DNA from: Synechococcus sp. PROS-9-1
Lineage (GTDB): Bacteria > Cyanobacteriota > Cyanobacteriia > PCC-6307 > Cyanobiaceae
Assembly: GCF_014279775.1 (NCBI RefSeq)
Contig: NZ_CP047961.1
Location: 620,001 to 684,000, forward strand
DNA: 64,000 nucleotides
Direction of reading: 5' to 3'
In this document: one piece after another, positions 1 through 9,399 of the stretch
Position numbering within the stretch: the stretch's first letter is position 1
Layout of the letters: every line of letters begins with the position of its first letter
Notes under the pieces: generated by a model
Seen by the model: the letters and a program-made list of their open reading frames with translations, nothing else
The model's database searches: none
What the model was told of the DNA's origin: nothing
Translations under genes and position numbers: made by a program

Positions 1-185
1 TGCGAGCTGATTGGCTAGGCGAGATGCCCTCTGGGTTCATGGATGATGACATCTCACTGCTGACACTCTCCATATATCTGAGCTTGAACCGCTGTAATCG
101 GTTGCATTATGGAGCTGTGAGTGGGTTTTGCCGACAAAAGTGATACAGGAACTTGATTGTCACGATCGTTTGTGGCCTGAGAGCG

Positions 186-1055
186 TCAACGATCGCTAGC
201 TTTTTTTGCGTTTTTCGGCTTAGGTGCTGGGCGTAATTTCAGTTCAGGTTGGCTTGGATCACTGAGATCCAGGCCTTCATTTGAAGCGCCGCGCAGGTTG
301 GGAGGGAGGCTTTGATTCAGTTGCGCAATGGTCTTGAATTGCTGATCTAACAGGGCTTCATTGGCGCCGAGATAGACAAGACCAAGGGTTTGAATGCGCA
401 GACTGACGCCACCGGCGGGCTCCACCACAATGGTTTTCAGTGGTTGGCCCAGCAGGTCGCGTTGTTGAAGAATCTGGGCAATGACCTCGCGTCGATTGGA
501 AATCCAGCCGTCTACTTTCACCGCACTCGCTGGCTTCTCCCCCCGACTGGCCATGTCCATCGGCATCCACTGAGCCTCGCGGTCCACCATGCCCCGCTCG
601 ATTCCTTTGGGGCCCCTACGGGTGGCAGCCGCGATTGGTCGGCGTTCGACGAGTTGGATGTCTAGCCCTGGAGGGAATAGATGCCGCTGAACGGACACCT
701 CTTGCACAGGAAGCTCCCGCATCAATTGGGCCTCGATCTGACCAGGCTCAAGGCTTAAGAGTGATTGTGGAAAGGAGAGGCCTGCCGCCTTCACCACCAC
801 CTTTTCGTCCATCCGCTCGCTTCCGCTGATCTGGATTTGTGCTTCGGAGTGCAGGCTCCAGCCAAGGGTGAGCAGAAGCCAGCTCAATCCAGTGGCGGTG
901 AGGAGAAAAAAAACAAGTCGCCACAATTGAATCAAGCGCTCTTGCCTGCGCTCTTGGCGCAGTCTTCGACGCCGTTCCACACCAGGAGGCAGCGGCCCTT
1001 GGCTTTTGCGTTTGCCGAGCTTGAGGCCTTTCTTGCTGGAAGCGTCCGGGCTCAC
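186..1055 (-). CDS. ftsQ: Cell division protein FtsQ
   Basis: Bitopic membrane protein of the divisome; the FtsQ family links early and late division proteins at midcell. Seen: a basic cytoplasmic N-terminus (ERRRRLRQERRQERL), one membrane segment (WRLVFFLLTATGLSWLLL), then a POTRA-like domain starting at IQISGSERM and containing the typical LVERRPIA strand. I chose the GTG at 1055 because it overlaps the TGA of the preceding gene as GTGA, giving 289 residues; an ATG at 1094 would overlap that gene by 43 nt. It lies downstream of ddl and a small membrane-protein gene on the same strand, a cell-wall/division operon. ftsZ usually follows in cyanobacteria but would be outside the window. Confidence 0.9.
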   Translation of the reverse strand: MSPDASSKKGLKLGKRKSQGPLPPGVERRRRLRQERRQERLIQLWRLVFFLLTATGLSWLLLTLGWSLHSEAQIQISGSERMDEKVVVKAAGLSFPQSLLSLEPGQIEAQLMRELPVQEVSVQRHLFPPGLDIQLVERRPIAAATRRGPKGIERGMVDREAQWMPMDMASRGEKPASAVKVDGWISNRREVIAQILQQRDLLGQPLKTIVVEPAGGVSLRIQTLGLVYLGANEALLDQQFKTIAQLNQSLPPNLRGASNEGLDLSDPSQPELKLRPAPKPKNAKKASDR

Positions 1056-1462
1056 AAGTCGCAGCGTGCACGAGACATGAGCTGATCCATCCAACGTCGG
1101 GCACGGTCAGCATCAGCAAAGGGCACGTCGAGCTGACGGCCATCCCCAATCAACCTGATACGGCAGCGACCTTGAGATTCACTGGCCAGGGGTGCCTCCC
1201 CTGACGCCAAGGCCATCAATTCCACCAATTCCAGGCCCTTGATCACAAAGTGCCCCTCGTCTTGAAATGACCCAGCACTGAAGCTGCTCCAGCGCAGTTC
1301 TCCATCCTTGAGTAGTGCTGCGCCGCAGCCATCGAGTTTTGCTAACTCAGACCCTTCGCTCCAGGTTCGGAACAGATTTTGACGACGGCGCTCAAGCCAC
1401 CCAAGTGCTACGAGCAGCACAAAGGCGACAAGGAGTGGAAGCCAGAGCAGACCTTCAATCAT
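1052..1462 (-). CDS. Conserved cyanobacterial membrane-anchored hypothetical protein
   Basis: 136 residues of unknown function. Seen: an N-terminal hydrophobic segment (LLWLPLLVAFVLLVALGWL) followed by a soluble domain of about 110 residues rich in short beta-like stretches, with no catalytic motif I recognise. The soluble part (KDGELRWSSFSAG... RIRLIGDGRQL) has a PH-like or OB-like feel, but that is only an impression. It starts 19 nt after the ddl stop and its TGA overlaps the GTG of ftsQ by 4 nt, so it is probably co-transcribed and translationally coupled with ftsQ, which suggests a role near the cell envelope or divisome. Confidence 0.8.
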   Translation of the reverse strand: MIEGLLWLPLLVAFVLLVALGWLERRRQNLFRTWSEGSELAKLDGCGAALLKDGELRWSSFSAGSFQDEGHFVIKGLELVELMALASGEAPLASESQGRCRIRLIGDGRQLDVPFADADRARRWMDQLMSRARCDL

Positions 1463-1481
1463 CGCTTGTCTGGATGTTGAT

Positions 1482-2543
1482 TCATTCTCGCGCTGTGTGG
1501 ACCAGCTGGGCCACTAACTCTGGTAAAGCGATACCACTGGCCTCCCAAAGCATGGGATACATGCTTTGGGAGGTGAATCCAGGCAGGGTGTTGATCTCGT
1601 TGAGCCAGATCTCACCGCTGTGCTCATCGTAAAAAACATCCACTCGGGCCAAGCCATAGGCGTGAACAGCCGTGCAAGCCTGCAGGGCAATCGCTTGAAC
1701 CTGAGCGCTCACCTGGTCGGGAAGTGGGGCTGGAATCAGCGTTTGGCTGCAGCCTTCGGTGTATTTGGTGTTGTAGTCATACCAATCGGCATCAAAGCTG
1801 ATTTCACCCACCACGGACGCCTTGAGCTGTTGCCGTCCGAGTACGGCGCATTCCAACTCGCGTGCGGAGACCCCACGTTCCACAACGAGGCGGGTGTCAT
1901 GGCGTGCCGCTTCTTGCAGGCCCGCAAGCAGTTGGTCTCGGTTACGAGCTTTGCTGATCCCAACGGATGAGCCCATGTTTGCCGGTTTGACAAAGCACGG
2001 ATATCTCAATTCCGATTCGATCCTGGCGATCAGTTTGTTTTGGCGTTCAGGGTGATTGAGGTCCGCAGCGTTCATCCCCACATAGGGAACTTGAGGTAAG
2101 CCTGCGGAGGCAAAAGCAGCTTTCATGGCCAGCTTGTCCATCCCTACGGCTGAACCGAGCACGCCGGAGCCCACATAGGGCTGCCCCATCAGGGTGAACA
2201 ACCCTTGCACCGTGCCGTCTTCTCCGTTTGGACCGTGAAGCACGGGGAACCAAACATCCACGCGGTCGTTGTTGATCGGCAGGGAACGGAAGCCCGCTGG
2301 TGGTAGGGGCTGGGGAAGGCTGTCGTCTGCAGGAGGCTGTTTCTGCTCGAGCACGCCGTTTGCAATTTGCTCAGGCCACCAACGCCCCGCCTGATCGATG
2401 TAAATCGGAATCACCTCGAAGTGATCTCGATTTTTCCCCTCTTGAAGGGCGTTAATGACCGTGATCGCCGAGCGAATTGACACGGCATGCTCACCGGATG
2501 CTCCTCCGAACACAACGCTAATGCGAACGGGAGAAGAGGGCAT
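1482..2543 (-). CDS. ddl: D-alanine--D-alanine ligase
   Basis: ATP-grasp ligase that joins two D-alanines for the peptidoglycan pentapeptide, in the cytoplasm. Seen: N-terminal [17 protein letters not shown], the glycine-rich [13 protein letters not shown], the ATP-grasp loop ([12 protein letters not shown]), the [10 protein letters not shown] strand and the metal-binding [11 protein letters not shown] near the C-terminus. Length from the chosen ATG is 353 residues, normal for the family. An upstream in-frame ATG at 2558 would add five residues; I prefer the inner ATG (MPSSPVRIS) but no clear ribosome binding site decides it. It lies between miaB (23 nt upstream) and the ftsQ pair, all on the minus strand. 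Confidence 0.95.
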   Translation of the reverse strand: MPSSPVRISVVFGGASGEHAVSIRSAITVINALQEGKNRDHFEVIPIYIDQAGRWWPEQIANGVLEQKQPPADDSLPQPLPPAGFRSLPINNDRVDVWFPVLHGPNGEDGTVQGLFTLMGQPYVGSGVLGSAVGMDKLAMKAAFASAGLPQVPYVGMNAADLNHPERQNKLIARIESELRYPCFVKPANMGSSVGISKARNRDQLLAGLQEAARHDTRLVVERGVSARELECAVLGRQQLKASVVGEISFDADWYDYNTKYTEGCSQTLIPAPLPDQVSAQVQAIALQACTAVHAYGLARVDVFYDEHSGEIWLNEINTLPGFTSQSMYPMLWEASGIALPELVAQLVHTARE

Positions 2544-2581
2544 GGTGCGGCCGTTCATTCAAGAAGCGAACTTGAAAGGTA

Positions 2582-4060
2582 TCAGTTGATCACAGGTGTG
2601 CCAGTGAGCGAGAACGAGCGAACTTGATCGATTCGAACATCGACCAGATCTCCTGCACGATGTGTGATGCCGTTAGGGGATTCAGCTGAGAAGAAGGTCA
2701 GCCTGTTGGTGCGCGTCCGCCCCATGAGCTGGCTTGGATCTTTGGGATTGATCCCCTCTGCAAGCACTTGCTCGATCCGACCGGCATAGCGAGCATTCCG
2801 CTCTTTTGCCGTGGTTTCCACAAGAGCATTGATCTCTTGCAGGCGTGCCACTTTGACCTCTTCTGACAGCTGATTGTTCCAGTCCGCAGCGGGTGTGTTG
2901 GGTCTTGGTGAATAGGCAGCTGTGTTCACTTGGTCAAAGCCAATCTCTTCAATTAACGCCAGGGTGCGTCTGTATTGCGCATCGGTTTCGCCGGGGAACG
3001 CCACGATCACATCAGCACTGACGGCTGCATCGGGCATGCGATCGCGAATGCGATCAATGATGCGGCGATAGCGCTCAACGGTGTACCCGCGGGCCATGGC
3101 TTTTAGAAGTTCGTTATCACCGCTTTGAAAGGGGATATGAAAGTGTTCGCACACTTTGGGGAGGTCAGCGCAGGCATCAATCAGGCGCTCGGTGAAATAT
3201 CTCGGGTGACTCGTGGCAAAGCGCAGGCGTTCGATGCCTTCCACGTGATGCACCTCGTAAAGGAGATCCGTGAGGGTGTGTTGGCGTCGGCCCTCGGCGG
3301 TGATGCCTGGTAGATCGCGGCCATAGGCATCGATGTTTTGGCCGAGCAGGGTGATCTCTTTGAACCCACGCGCTGCCAATCCTTCCATCTCCAAAATGAT
3401 CGAGTCCGGCAGCCGGGATTGCTCCTTGCCACGGACCGAGGGCACGACGCAATAGGTGCAACGTTCGTTGCAGCCGTAGATCACATTCACCCAAGCGCAG
3501 GTGCTGCTATCGCGCCTGGCGGTGGTGAGGTCTTCGAGGATGTGATGGTCTTCAGTCGCGACCACCTGTTGTCCTGTTTGGACTTGTGTGAGCAGGGTCT
3601 CGAGGCGATTGGCGTGCTGGGGTCCCATGACCAAATCCAGCTCTGGCACTCGGCGCAGTAAGGACTCTCCCTCTTGTTGAGCGACGCAGCCAGCCACCAC
3701 CAAGGTGAGATTGGGATTGGTTCGCTTGCGGATGGCCTGGCGACCCAAATAGCTGTACACCTTTTGTTCGGCGTTGTCGCGAATGGTGCAGGTGTTGTAG
3801 AGAACGAGATCGGCGTCCAGTTCAGCATTGGCTTCCTGATAGCCCATGGTTTCCAGGATTCCTGCCATTCGCTCGGAATCGGCTTTGTTCATCTGGCAGC
3901 CAAACGTGGTGATCCAGTAGCTGCCGCGCTGCTGCTCATCTCGAGGGGAGGATGCAGGGTTGGTCTTGGTAAGACTGGGATTGGCGGGACTGGAGAGAGC
4001 CAAAGCGGGTGGCGATCCTGGAGACCGACGACGGTGAAATCTTCTTTTAGTTTGAGTCAC
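2582..4060 (-). CDS. miaB: tRNA-2-methylthio-N6-dimethylallyladenosine synthase MiaB
   Basis: Radical-SAM methylthiotransferase that adds the 2-methylthio group to i6A37 of tRNAs. Seen in order: the UPF0004 domain with its three cysteines ([34 protein letters not shown]), the radical-SAM CxxxCxxC cluster ([19 protein letters not shown]), SAM-binding strands ([12 protein letters not shown]) and a C-terminal TRAM domain ([12 protein letters not shown]). The open frame continues to an ATG at 4237, but the extra 59 residues are low-complexity and basic. I use the GTG at 4060 (VTQTKRRF), giving 492 residues, close to family length; even this start carries about 45 poorly conserved residues. Upstream lies tRNA-His on the same strand. 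Confidence 0.95.
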   Translation of the reverse strand: MTQTKRRFHRRRSPGSPPALALSSPANPSLTKTNPASSPRDEQQRGSYWITTFGCQMNKADSERMAGILETMGYQEANAELDADLVLYNTCTIRDNAEQKVYSYLGRQAIRKRTNPNLTLVVAGCVAQQEGESLLRRVPELDLVMGPQHANRLETLLTQVQTGQQVVATEDHHILEDLTTARRDSSTCAWVNVIYGCNERCTYCVVPSVRGKEQSRLPDSIILEMEGLAARGFKEITLLGQNIDAYGRDLPGITAEGRRQHTLTDLLYEVHHVEGIERLRFATSHPRYFTERLIDACADLPKVCEHFHIPFQSGDNELLKAMARGYTVERYRRIIDRIRDRMPDAAVSADVIVAFPGETDAQYRRTLALIEEIGFDQVNTAAYSPRPNTPAADWNNQLSEEVKVARLQEINALVETTAKERNARYAGRIEQVLAEGINPKDPSQLMGRTRTNRLTFFSAESPNGITHRAGDLVDVRIDQVRSFSLTGTPVIN

Positions 4061-4345
4061 CGTCAGCTTGTGGCGGCTTGGGGATCGGCGTATCAGGACG
4101 ATGGGCTCGTTTCTTCGGCGCTTTTCTCTTACCAAAGCGGTGCCGCTGGCGATTGGCCGCGGAACCACGGCCCAGGTGGAACATCTCGAGCTCACCTTTG
4201 GTGCATCGGCCTGGTCACTCCACGATCGCGCGACCACGACGTACAGAGACCATTCACTCTTGTCAAGACGCCCTAAGTCTTCCCTGCGACGACCCCATCA
4301 TCGATCGAGCAGACGACCTACCAAAGGTCTTTCTTAATCGTTGAG

Positions 4346-4419
4346 GGCGGATGAGGGGATTCGAACCCCCGGATGGCGGCACCACAAGCCGCTGCCTTAA
4401 CCACTTGGCGACACCCGCC
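4346..4419 (-). tRNA. tRNA-His (anticodon GTG)
   Basis: Read on the minus strand, the sequence folds as a complete cloverleaf. The acceptor has eight pairs because the tRNA-His-specific extra G at -1 (4419) pairs with C73 (4346). The anticodon loop is CTTGTGGT with anticodon GTG, and the T-loop is TTCGAAT. No CCA is encoded directly after C73. The extra G-1:C73 pair is the known identity element for histidyl-tRNA synthetase. Confidence 0.97.
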
Positions 4420-4461
4420 GTGTCGGGTAAGAATCTACCAATTGGCCTACTTGTCCTGGAG

Positions 4462-4887
4462 ATGCTCATCGGTCTTTTCCGTAAGCCATCGGCCAACGCA
4501 GTGGCCGCCGTTCTCGCCTTGGCCGCCTCTGGTGTGGCACTCACCTTCACCAATCCCTCTTCTGAAGACTTCAAAAGCTATGCGGGCGGCCAACTCGTCT
4601 CCTTGATCAGCGACGAGTTGTGTGATGGTGGTTTGCCGATGGTGCTACAGCTTTGGGTGAAAGATTGCCCGCGCTTGATTCTTGATCAGGAGCCAGCGTT
4701 GGCGGAGCTGGCTGGTCAATTCAGCCGTCGTCTCAACTTTGGCTTCGCCAGCGTTTACACCACTGAGATTGGTGGACAGGACCTACTCCCCACCTTGCGA
4801 CTTCCGCAGTATTCGGTCACGACCCTCGGAATCGCCGGTCAATTTGTCATCCTTCACTCCAGCAGTGACGCCGGCAAGATCGAATGA
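4462..4887 (+). CDS. DUF4359 domain-containing secreted or membrane protein
   Basis: 141 residues, function unknown. Seen: a short N-terminus with a hydrophobic segment (ANAVAAVLALAASGVALTFT), then the DUF4359 pattern: TNPSSEDFKSYAGGQL, a central CDGG..WVKDCPRLI with two cysteines, and a C-terminal stretch ending in a beta-rich GIAGQFVIL. The frame is open upstream to 4351, but that part reads through tRNA-His on the other strand. ATG 4462 (MLIGLFRK) gives the normal family length. Its TGA overlaps the ATG of the following amidohydrolase by 4 nt, so the two are probably translated together although no functional link is known. Confidence 0.85.
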   Translation: MLIGLFRKPSANAVAAVLALAASGVALTFTNPSSEDFKSYAGGQLVSLISDELCDGGLPMVLQLWVKDCPRLILDQEPALAELAGQFSRRLNFGFASVYTTEIGGQDLLPTLRLPQYSVTTLGIAGQFVILHSSSDAGKIE

Positions 4888-6140
4888 TTCCTCGTGTTGG
4901 AGATGGCACGCTCAGTGCCTGGATTCCAAGGGGATTGGTCGAGCTGGGTCATGAACGCGTTGGAACGCCCGCGCCGATCACCCGCGCCGATGGCCTTTGT
5001 GCCCTGCAGGTGTTCTGGCGTGAGGGACGGATTGTGCAAGTGCAGCCGCTTGATGAGGGGGCAGCGGAACCGGATGGGATGTTGCTTCCCCGTCTGCTGG
5101 AGCCACATGCTCACCTTGATAAGGCGTTTAGTTGGAGCCGCTACCCCAACCTCAGTGGGACCTATGCCGGAGCGATGGCGGCCAACTTCAGGGAACATCA
5201 GAGTCGAACCCTGGAGGTGGTTCAAGAGCGCTTTGAGCGCGCCATGCAGTTGGCTTGGCGTCATGGTCTGCGTGCTGTGCGCACCCACATCGACAGCCTG
5301 GGGCCTGGTGCCCAGTGCAGCTGGGACGCCATTCTTGAAGGATCGTCCCGTTGGCAAGATCGGGTGAGGGTTCAGCCGGTTGCCTTGGTTCCGGTTGCGC
5401 ATTGGAGCAGCTCAGAAGGGGAACAGCTGGCGGCTCGGGTGGCCGCTTCCGGTGGCTTGCTTGGCGGTGTGATCACCCCCCCCTGCGCTGGGCGTTCAGA
5501 TCGCCAGGCGCTGCGGAACCTTTTGGCGCTGGCCGATCGGCATGGATGTGGGGTGGATTTGCACATCGACGAAGCCAGCTCTGATCCTGCTGCCGGGATG
5601 TTTCAGCTGATGCGCGTTCTCAAGCGGATGACCGTTTCAGTGCCGATCACCTGCAGCCATGCCAGCAGTCTGTCGCTGCTCAGAGCGTCTGCTTTGCAGC
5701 GGCTTGCTGAACGGATGGTGCGTCACAACGTTCAAGTGGTGGCGCTGCCCCTGACCAATGGCTGGCTGTTAGGTCGGCAGGATTTCAGGACGCCTTTGCA
5801 GCGACCTTTAGCTCCGATTCGTCAGTTGCAGAGGGCCGGGGTGTGTGTGGCCGTCGGCGGTGACAACGTGCAAGATCCATGGTTTCCGGCTGGCAACTTC
5901 GACCCCTTGGCTTTGATTGCCGCGAGCCTGGCTCAGGCTCAGCTGGCTCCCTGGGAACGCTTGGGTCTGTCGCCGTTCACAACCGCGGCAGCTCGATTGA
6001 TGGAGATGGAGTGGGACGGGGTGATCCGGGTGGGTGCACCCGCTGATGCGATGCAGCTTCCTGTTCAAAGCTGGGCGGAAGCCTTGGCGGCCCCTCCGCA
6101 GCGTCGGCTGTTGGTGCGTGGGGTGTGGGTGCAGGATTGA
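4884..6140 (+). CDS. Cytosine-deaminase-like metal-dependent amidohydrolase
   Basis: 418 residues of the amidohydrolase superfamily, closest in pattern to CodA-type deaminases. Seen: metal-binding HAHLDKAF (about residue 75), followed by the SGTYAGAM segment that in CodA relatives follows the HxHLDK motif, then RTHIDS, VDLHIDEASS, ITCSHAS and the metal/catalytic GGDNVQDPWFPAGN. Substrate cannot be read from the sequence; cytosine, isoguanine, creatinine-like or other N-heterocycles are possible. The start ATG overlaps the DUF4359 stop (ATGA). The next gene, 35 nt downstream, is a GlcD-like flavoprotein, which suggests a small catabolic or salvage operon. Confidence 0.85.
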   Translation: MIPRVGDGTLSAWIPRGLVELGHERVGTPAPITRADGLCALQVFWREGRIVQVQPLDEGAAEPDGMLLPRLLEPHAHLDKAFSWSRYPNLSGTYAGAMAANFREHQSRTLEVVQERFERAMQLAWRHGLRAVRTHIDSLGPGAQCSWDAILEGSSRWQDRVRVQPVALVPVAHWSSSEGEQLAARVAASGGLLGGVITPPCAGRSDRQALRNLLALADRHGCGVDLHIDEASSDPAAGMFQLMRVLKRMTVSVPITCSHASSLSLLRASALQRLAERMVRHNVQVVALPLTNGWLLGRQDFRTPLQRPLAPIRQLQRAGVCVAVGGDNVQDPWFPAGNFDPLALIAASLAQAQLAPWERLGLSPFTTAAARLMEMEWDGVIRVGAPADAMQLPVQSWAEALAAPPQRRLLVRGVWVQD

Positions 6141-6175
6141 AGCTGAGGATCACCTCAAGTCAGCCCTGAATCGCC

Positions 6176-7507
6176 ATGGTCTTCGATGCTTTGCACAACG
6201 AGCTGGCAGCCATTGCCGATCTCCGCTTGCTGACGAGTCCAGCGGATTTGGATCGCTATTCCCGCGATGCCTACGACTACTCACCAGTGCTGCGAGAACA
6301 GCTCAGCCAATGCCGCGCTGATCTTGTTGTCAGTGCGGTTTCAGTGCCGGCGGTACAAGCGGTGGCCGCGGCGTGTCATCGCCATGGCGTACCGCTGACC
6401 TTGCGTGGAGCGGGAACGGGTAATTACGGCCAGAGCGTCCCATTGAAAGGGGGCGTAGTGCTCTTGATGGATGCGTTGCGCGAGGTGCGTTCCATTGATT
6501 CGGTGTCTGGTGTGGTGACCGTGGAATGCGGTTGCTTGATGCGCGACCTGGACCGCGCCTTGGCTGTTCATGGCAGGCAATTAAGGCTGTTCCCAAGTAC
6601 ATGGCGCAGTGCCACGATCGGTGGCTTTATCAGCGGCGGATCAGGGGGGATCGGTTCGGTGCGTTGGGGATTTTTGCGCGATCCGGGCCACCTCCTCGGC
6701 CTGGAGGTGGTGACGATGGAGGCCTCACCGCGGCTGTTGCAACTCGAGGCTGCGGAGGCGGAAGCCCTGAATCACGCCTATGGCACCAATGGCATCATCA
6801 CGGCGCTCACGCTCTCCACGGCGGCGCGGGTGGCGTGGCAGGAAGTTGTTGTGGATTGTCCCGACTGGACGACGGCGGTGGGACTGGCCCAGCGCTGCGG
6901 TCAAGCAGCGGTTGAGTTGAACCTCTGTACCGTTTTGCAGTCGGCGATTGTGGATCGTCTCCCGTCGTGGAGTGGTCCCGCACGAGGGCAGCACCGACTG
7001 CTGTTGTTGGTGGCCCCCGATGGGGTGAGCACGATTGAACGCTTGGCGAGCTCTGTGAAGGCGGAAGTGCAGGTGCTCGGGCAAGAGGAGAACCATCAGG
7101 GCAATGGCCTCCGCGAGTTGAGCTGGAATCACACAACCCTGCATCTGCGTAATCACGATCCCAACTGGACCTATCTGCAGATGCTGCTGCCTCAGCCTGA
7201 ACTGGTCTGCATGGAGGCGCTCCAGCAGCGCTGGGGCGCTGATCTCGTGTGGCATCTCGAGGCCGTGCGTCAGCAGGGGGCCTTTCGCTTGGCGGCTCTG
7301 CCGGTGGTCTATTGGAGAGGAGCGAAGGCTCTCCAAGACTTAATCGACGACTGTCGAGCCCAGGGAGCCTTTGTGTTTAACCCCCATGTGCTCACCGTTG
7401 AGGGAGGCGGCCTGGGAGTGATCGATGGCGATCAAGTGGCAGCAAAGCATCGCCACGATCCTGACGGTTTGCTCAACCCAGGAAAGCTGGGGGGATTTTC
7501 CGCGTGA
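6176..7507 (+). CDS. FAD-binding oxidoreductase, GlcD-like
   Basis: 443 residues with a FAD_binding_4 (PCMH-type) domain. Seen: the flavin pyrophosphate-binding loop TLRGAGTGNYGQSVPLKGG around residue 80, VTVECGCLMRDLDRAL, the GFISGGSGGIGSVRWGFLRD loop, and a C-terminal region ending in the characteristic DPDGLLNPGKL. Relatives oxidise hydroxy acids such as glycolate or D-lactate; the substrate here is not determinable. It is co-directional with the amidohydrolase upstream. Its TGA (7505-7507) abuts the stop of the convergent pentapeptide gene with no gap. Confidence 0.88.
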   Translation: MVFDALHNELAAIADLRLLTSPADLDRYSRDAYDYSPVLREQLSQCRADLVVSAVSVPAVQAVAAACHRHGVPLTLRGAGTGNYGQSVPLKGGVVLLMDALREVRSIDSVSGVVTVECGCLMRDLDRALAVHGRQLRLFPSTWRSATIGGFISGGSGGIGSVRWGFLRDPGHLLGLEVVTMEASPRLLQLEAAEAEALNHAYGTNGIITALTLSTAARVAWQEVVVDCPDWTTAVGLAQRCGQAAVELNLCTVLQSAIVDRLPSWSGPARGQHRLLLLVAPDGVSTIERLASSVKAEVQVLGQEENHQGNGLRELSWNHTTLHLRNHDPNWTYLQMLLPQPELVCMEALQQRWGADLVWHLEAVRQQGAFRLAALPVVYWRGAKALQDLIDDCRAQGAFVFNPHVLTVEGGGLGVIDGDQVAAKHRHDPDGLLNPGKLGGFSA

Positions 7508-8041
7508 TCAGCAATCCAGGCTGTCGCGTGTTGCAATACCGCTTGTGGGATTCACGCCATCAGCGTCCTGACAAAGCCGGCGTTGATCTTCCCGATCCAA
7601 CAGGGCATCACTGAAATCAGCCCCTTCGATGTCTGCACCGGCAAAGCTGCTTCCGGAAGCGATCACGCCGATGAGCAAGGCATCGCGTAGATCCGTTTTG
7701 GAGAAATCAGCGCGATCCATCAAGGCATCACTGAGGTCGGCGCCATGGAAATTTGCCCCAGAGAATTCTGCTTGGGTAAAGATCGTTCCTTGCAGGTTGG
7801 CGTCGCTGAAATCTGCGCCTTTTCCGGTCGCTCCAGCGAAGGACGTGTTGAAGAGGTTCTGGCCATGAAAATCACCACCGCTTTGGTTGGTCAGGGTGTA
7901 ATCCACGCGCTCTTGGAACAAGGCTCGATCTTGGAGCCCCACACCGGTGGAGGTATCGAGAGCGATGACAGGGAATGACAGCGCTGTCATGACCGCCAGC
8001 AGAACCATCGCGAACAGGGAGCGCAGAATCTGGTTGCGCAT
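7508..8041 (-). CDS. Secreted pentapeptide-repeat protein
   Basis: 177 residues from ATG 8041 (an upstream ATG at 8068 would add nine). Seen: an N-terminal signal peptide (hydrophobic SLFAMVLLAVMTALSFPVIA, likely cleavage after ALA-type PVIALD), then pentapeptide repeats of the A(D/N)(L/F)xx type (GADFSDANLQGTIFTQAEF, HGADLSDALMDRADFSKTD) forming a right-handed quadrilateral beta-helix, and a C-terminal cap with two cysteines (RRLCQDADG, DSLDC). Likely exported to the thylakoid lumen or periplasm, like known lumenal pentapeptide proteins of cyanobacteria. Function unknown. Confidence 0.88.
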   Translation of the reverse strand: MRNQILRSLFAMVLLAVMTALSFPVIALDTSTGVGLQDRALFQERVDYTLTNQSGGDFHGQNLFNTSFAGATGKGADFSDANLQGTIFTQAEFSGANFHGADLSDALMDRADFSKTDLRDALLIGVIASGSSFAGADIEGADFSDALLDREDQRRLCQDADGVNPTSGIATRDSLDC

Positions 8042-8142
8042 GACGGATGCATTGAAAGCTGACCTCACTCTGCCGTTCGTGCACGCTGAATGGATCGTGG
8101 CTTAGCGACTGGCCATAGAGGATTGAGTGGAGCTCTTTATCC

Positions 8143-9399
8143 CTAGGGCTCTTTCAGAACTCCTTCTGCCAATAACGATCCAATCAAATACAAGGAGCCT
8201 GCAATCACAGGCGTTGGCTTCGGTTTGTCTGCATCGTTCTTGAACAGGCTGAGGAGAACGTCCTCAATGCTTGAGGCGCTCTTCAGTTGATGTGCATGCG
8301 TTGGGCAGATCTCGCTCAATTGATCGGCTGTCCAGCTCCCATGCCCTGGCACCGGAACGATCCAGGCTTCATCGTTTGGCTCCAACAAAATCCTGAGCAT
8401 TTCCGGGGCTTGCTTGTGGGCCTGAATGCCAAGAATCCAGATCTGTTGTTGCCCTGACTGGTTCCAGCAACGACGCTCGAGCGCGAGCTGCTCAGCCGCA
8501 TCAGGGTTGTGGGCTCCATCCACGCGCACAAACTGGTGGTTCCAGTGCAGTGTTTGAAGCCGTCCAGGCCAACGGGCCTGGGCCAGCCCTCGCTGGATCT
8601 GCTCCTCTGTGATCGAATTGCCAAGTGCATTCATCCGTCGTAACGCTGCACGGGCAACGGCTCCATTACGCCGTTGAAGATGTCCAGGTAGCCCTAGCTC
8701 CCATTCATCTGGGAGGGGCTCCACCCACTCCAACGTTGCGCCCATCTCTTGGCTGCGCGCTTCCAAGACCTTGGTCACCGCTTCGTGTTGAGGGGCACTG
8801 ATCACATGGGCTCCAGGGCCGATCACCGCTGCTTTTTCGCCGCTGATGGCGGTTAAGGAGTGCCCGAGATGCTCGCAGTGATCCATTCCGATCGAGCCAA
8901 TGGCGATGAGCGGTCGATAGGGATGGGCCGTTGTGGCATCCAGTCGCCCTCCAAGGCCTGCTTCTAGGACGAGCCAATCCAAGGCGTTGGCTTCAAAATG
9001 GACAAGGGCAGCGCTGATCAGCTGCTCGAACGGGGTCAGGTTGTGATCCCATGCCACCGGTTGGAGTTGTTTTAAACGTTGGCGCAGTTGAGCTAGCTCA
9101 ATCTGCTGCTGGTTAACGCAAATCCGTTCACACCAACTGGTGAGATGGGGAGACGTGGTGAGGCCAGAGCGCAGACCTGCTGCCGTCAGCCCGCTGTGAA
9201 TCATGCAAGCGATCGACCCTTTGCCATTGGTGCCGACCACCTGCACGGCGGGAACATCAGCACAGGGGTTGGCTAGATCGTTGAGAGCCGTCTGCATCCG
9301 TTCAAGCGATAGATCCATTCCCCGCTGCTCGAACGGCGAGAGCAAGTCCGCCAATTCATCGATGGGATCGGCTTTGGGATCGACCTTGGAGCGGGTCAC
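8143..9399 (-). CDS. folC: Bifunctional folylpolyglutamate synthase / dihydrofolate synthase
   Basis: Mur-ligase-type ATP-dependent enzyme that adds glutamate to dihydropteroate and folates in the cytoplasm. Seen: the P-loop VVGTNGKGSIACMI (about residue 55), LTTSPHLTSWCERI, the omega loop region LEAGLGGRLDATTAHP, IGMDHCEHLG, and the C-terminal VRVDGAHNPDAAEQL motif. 418 residues is normal. It starts with GTG at 9399, overlapping the TGA of argD by 4 nt, so it is coupled to that gene. Confidence 0.95.
   Translation of the reverse strand: MTRSKVDPKADPIDELADLLSPFEQRGMDLSLERMQTALNDLANPCADVPAVQVVGTNGKGSIACMIHSGLTAAGLRSGLTTSPHLTSWCERICVNQQQIELAQLRQRLKQLQPVAWDHNLTPFEQLISAALVHFEANALDWLVLEAGLGGRLDATTAHPYRPLIAIGSIGMDHCEHLGHSLTAISGEKAAVIGPGAHVISAPQHEAVTKVLEARSQEMGATLEWVEPLPDEWELGLPGHLQRRNGAVARAALRRMNALGNSITEEQIQRGLAQARWPGRLQTLHWNHQFVRVDGAHNPDAAEQLALERRCWNQSGQQQIWILGIQAHKQAPEMLRILLEPNDEAWIVPVPGHGSWTADQLSEICPTHAHQLKSASSIEDVLLSLFKNDADKPKPTPVIAGSLYLIGSLLAEGVLKEP

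Noticed and set aside
4061-4237. N-terminal extension of MiaB to ATG 4237
   Set aside because: 59 basic low-complexity residues not expected in the family; GTG 4060 is more credible.
3674-4276. 200-codon plus-strand ORF opposite miaB
   Set aside because: Lies against conserved miaB motifs; no recognisable protein features.
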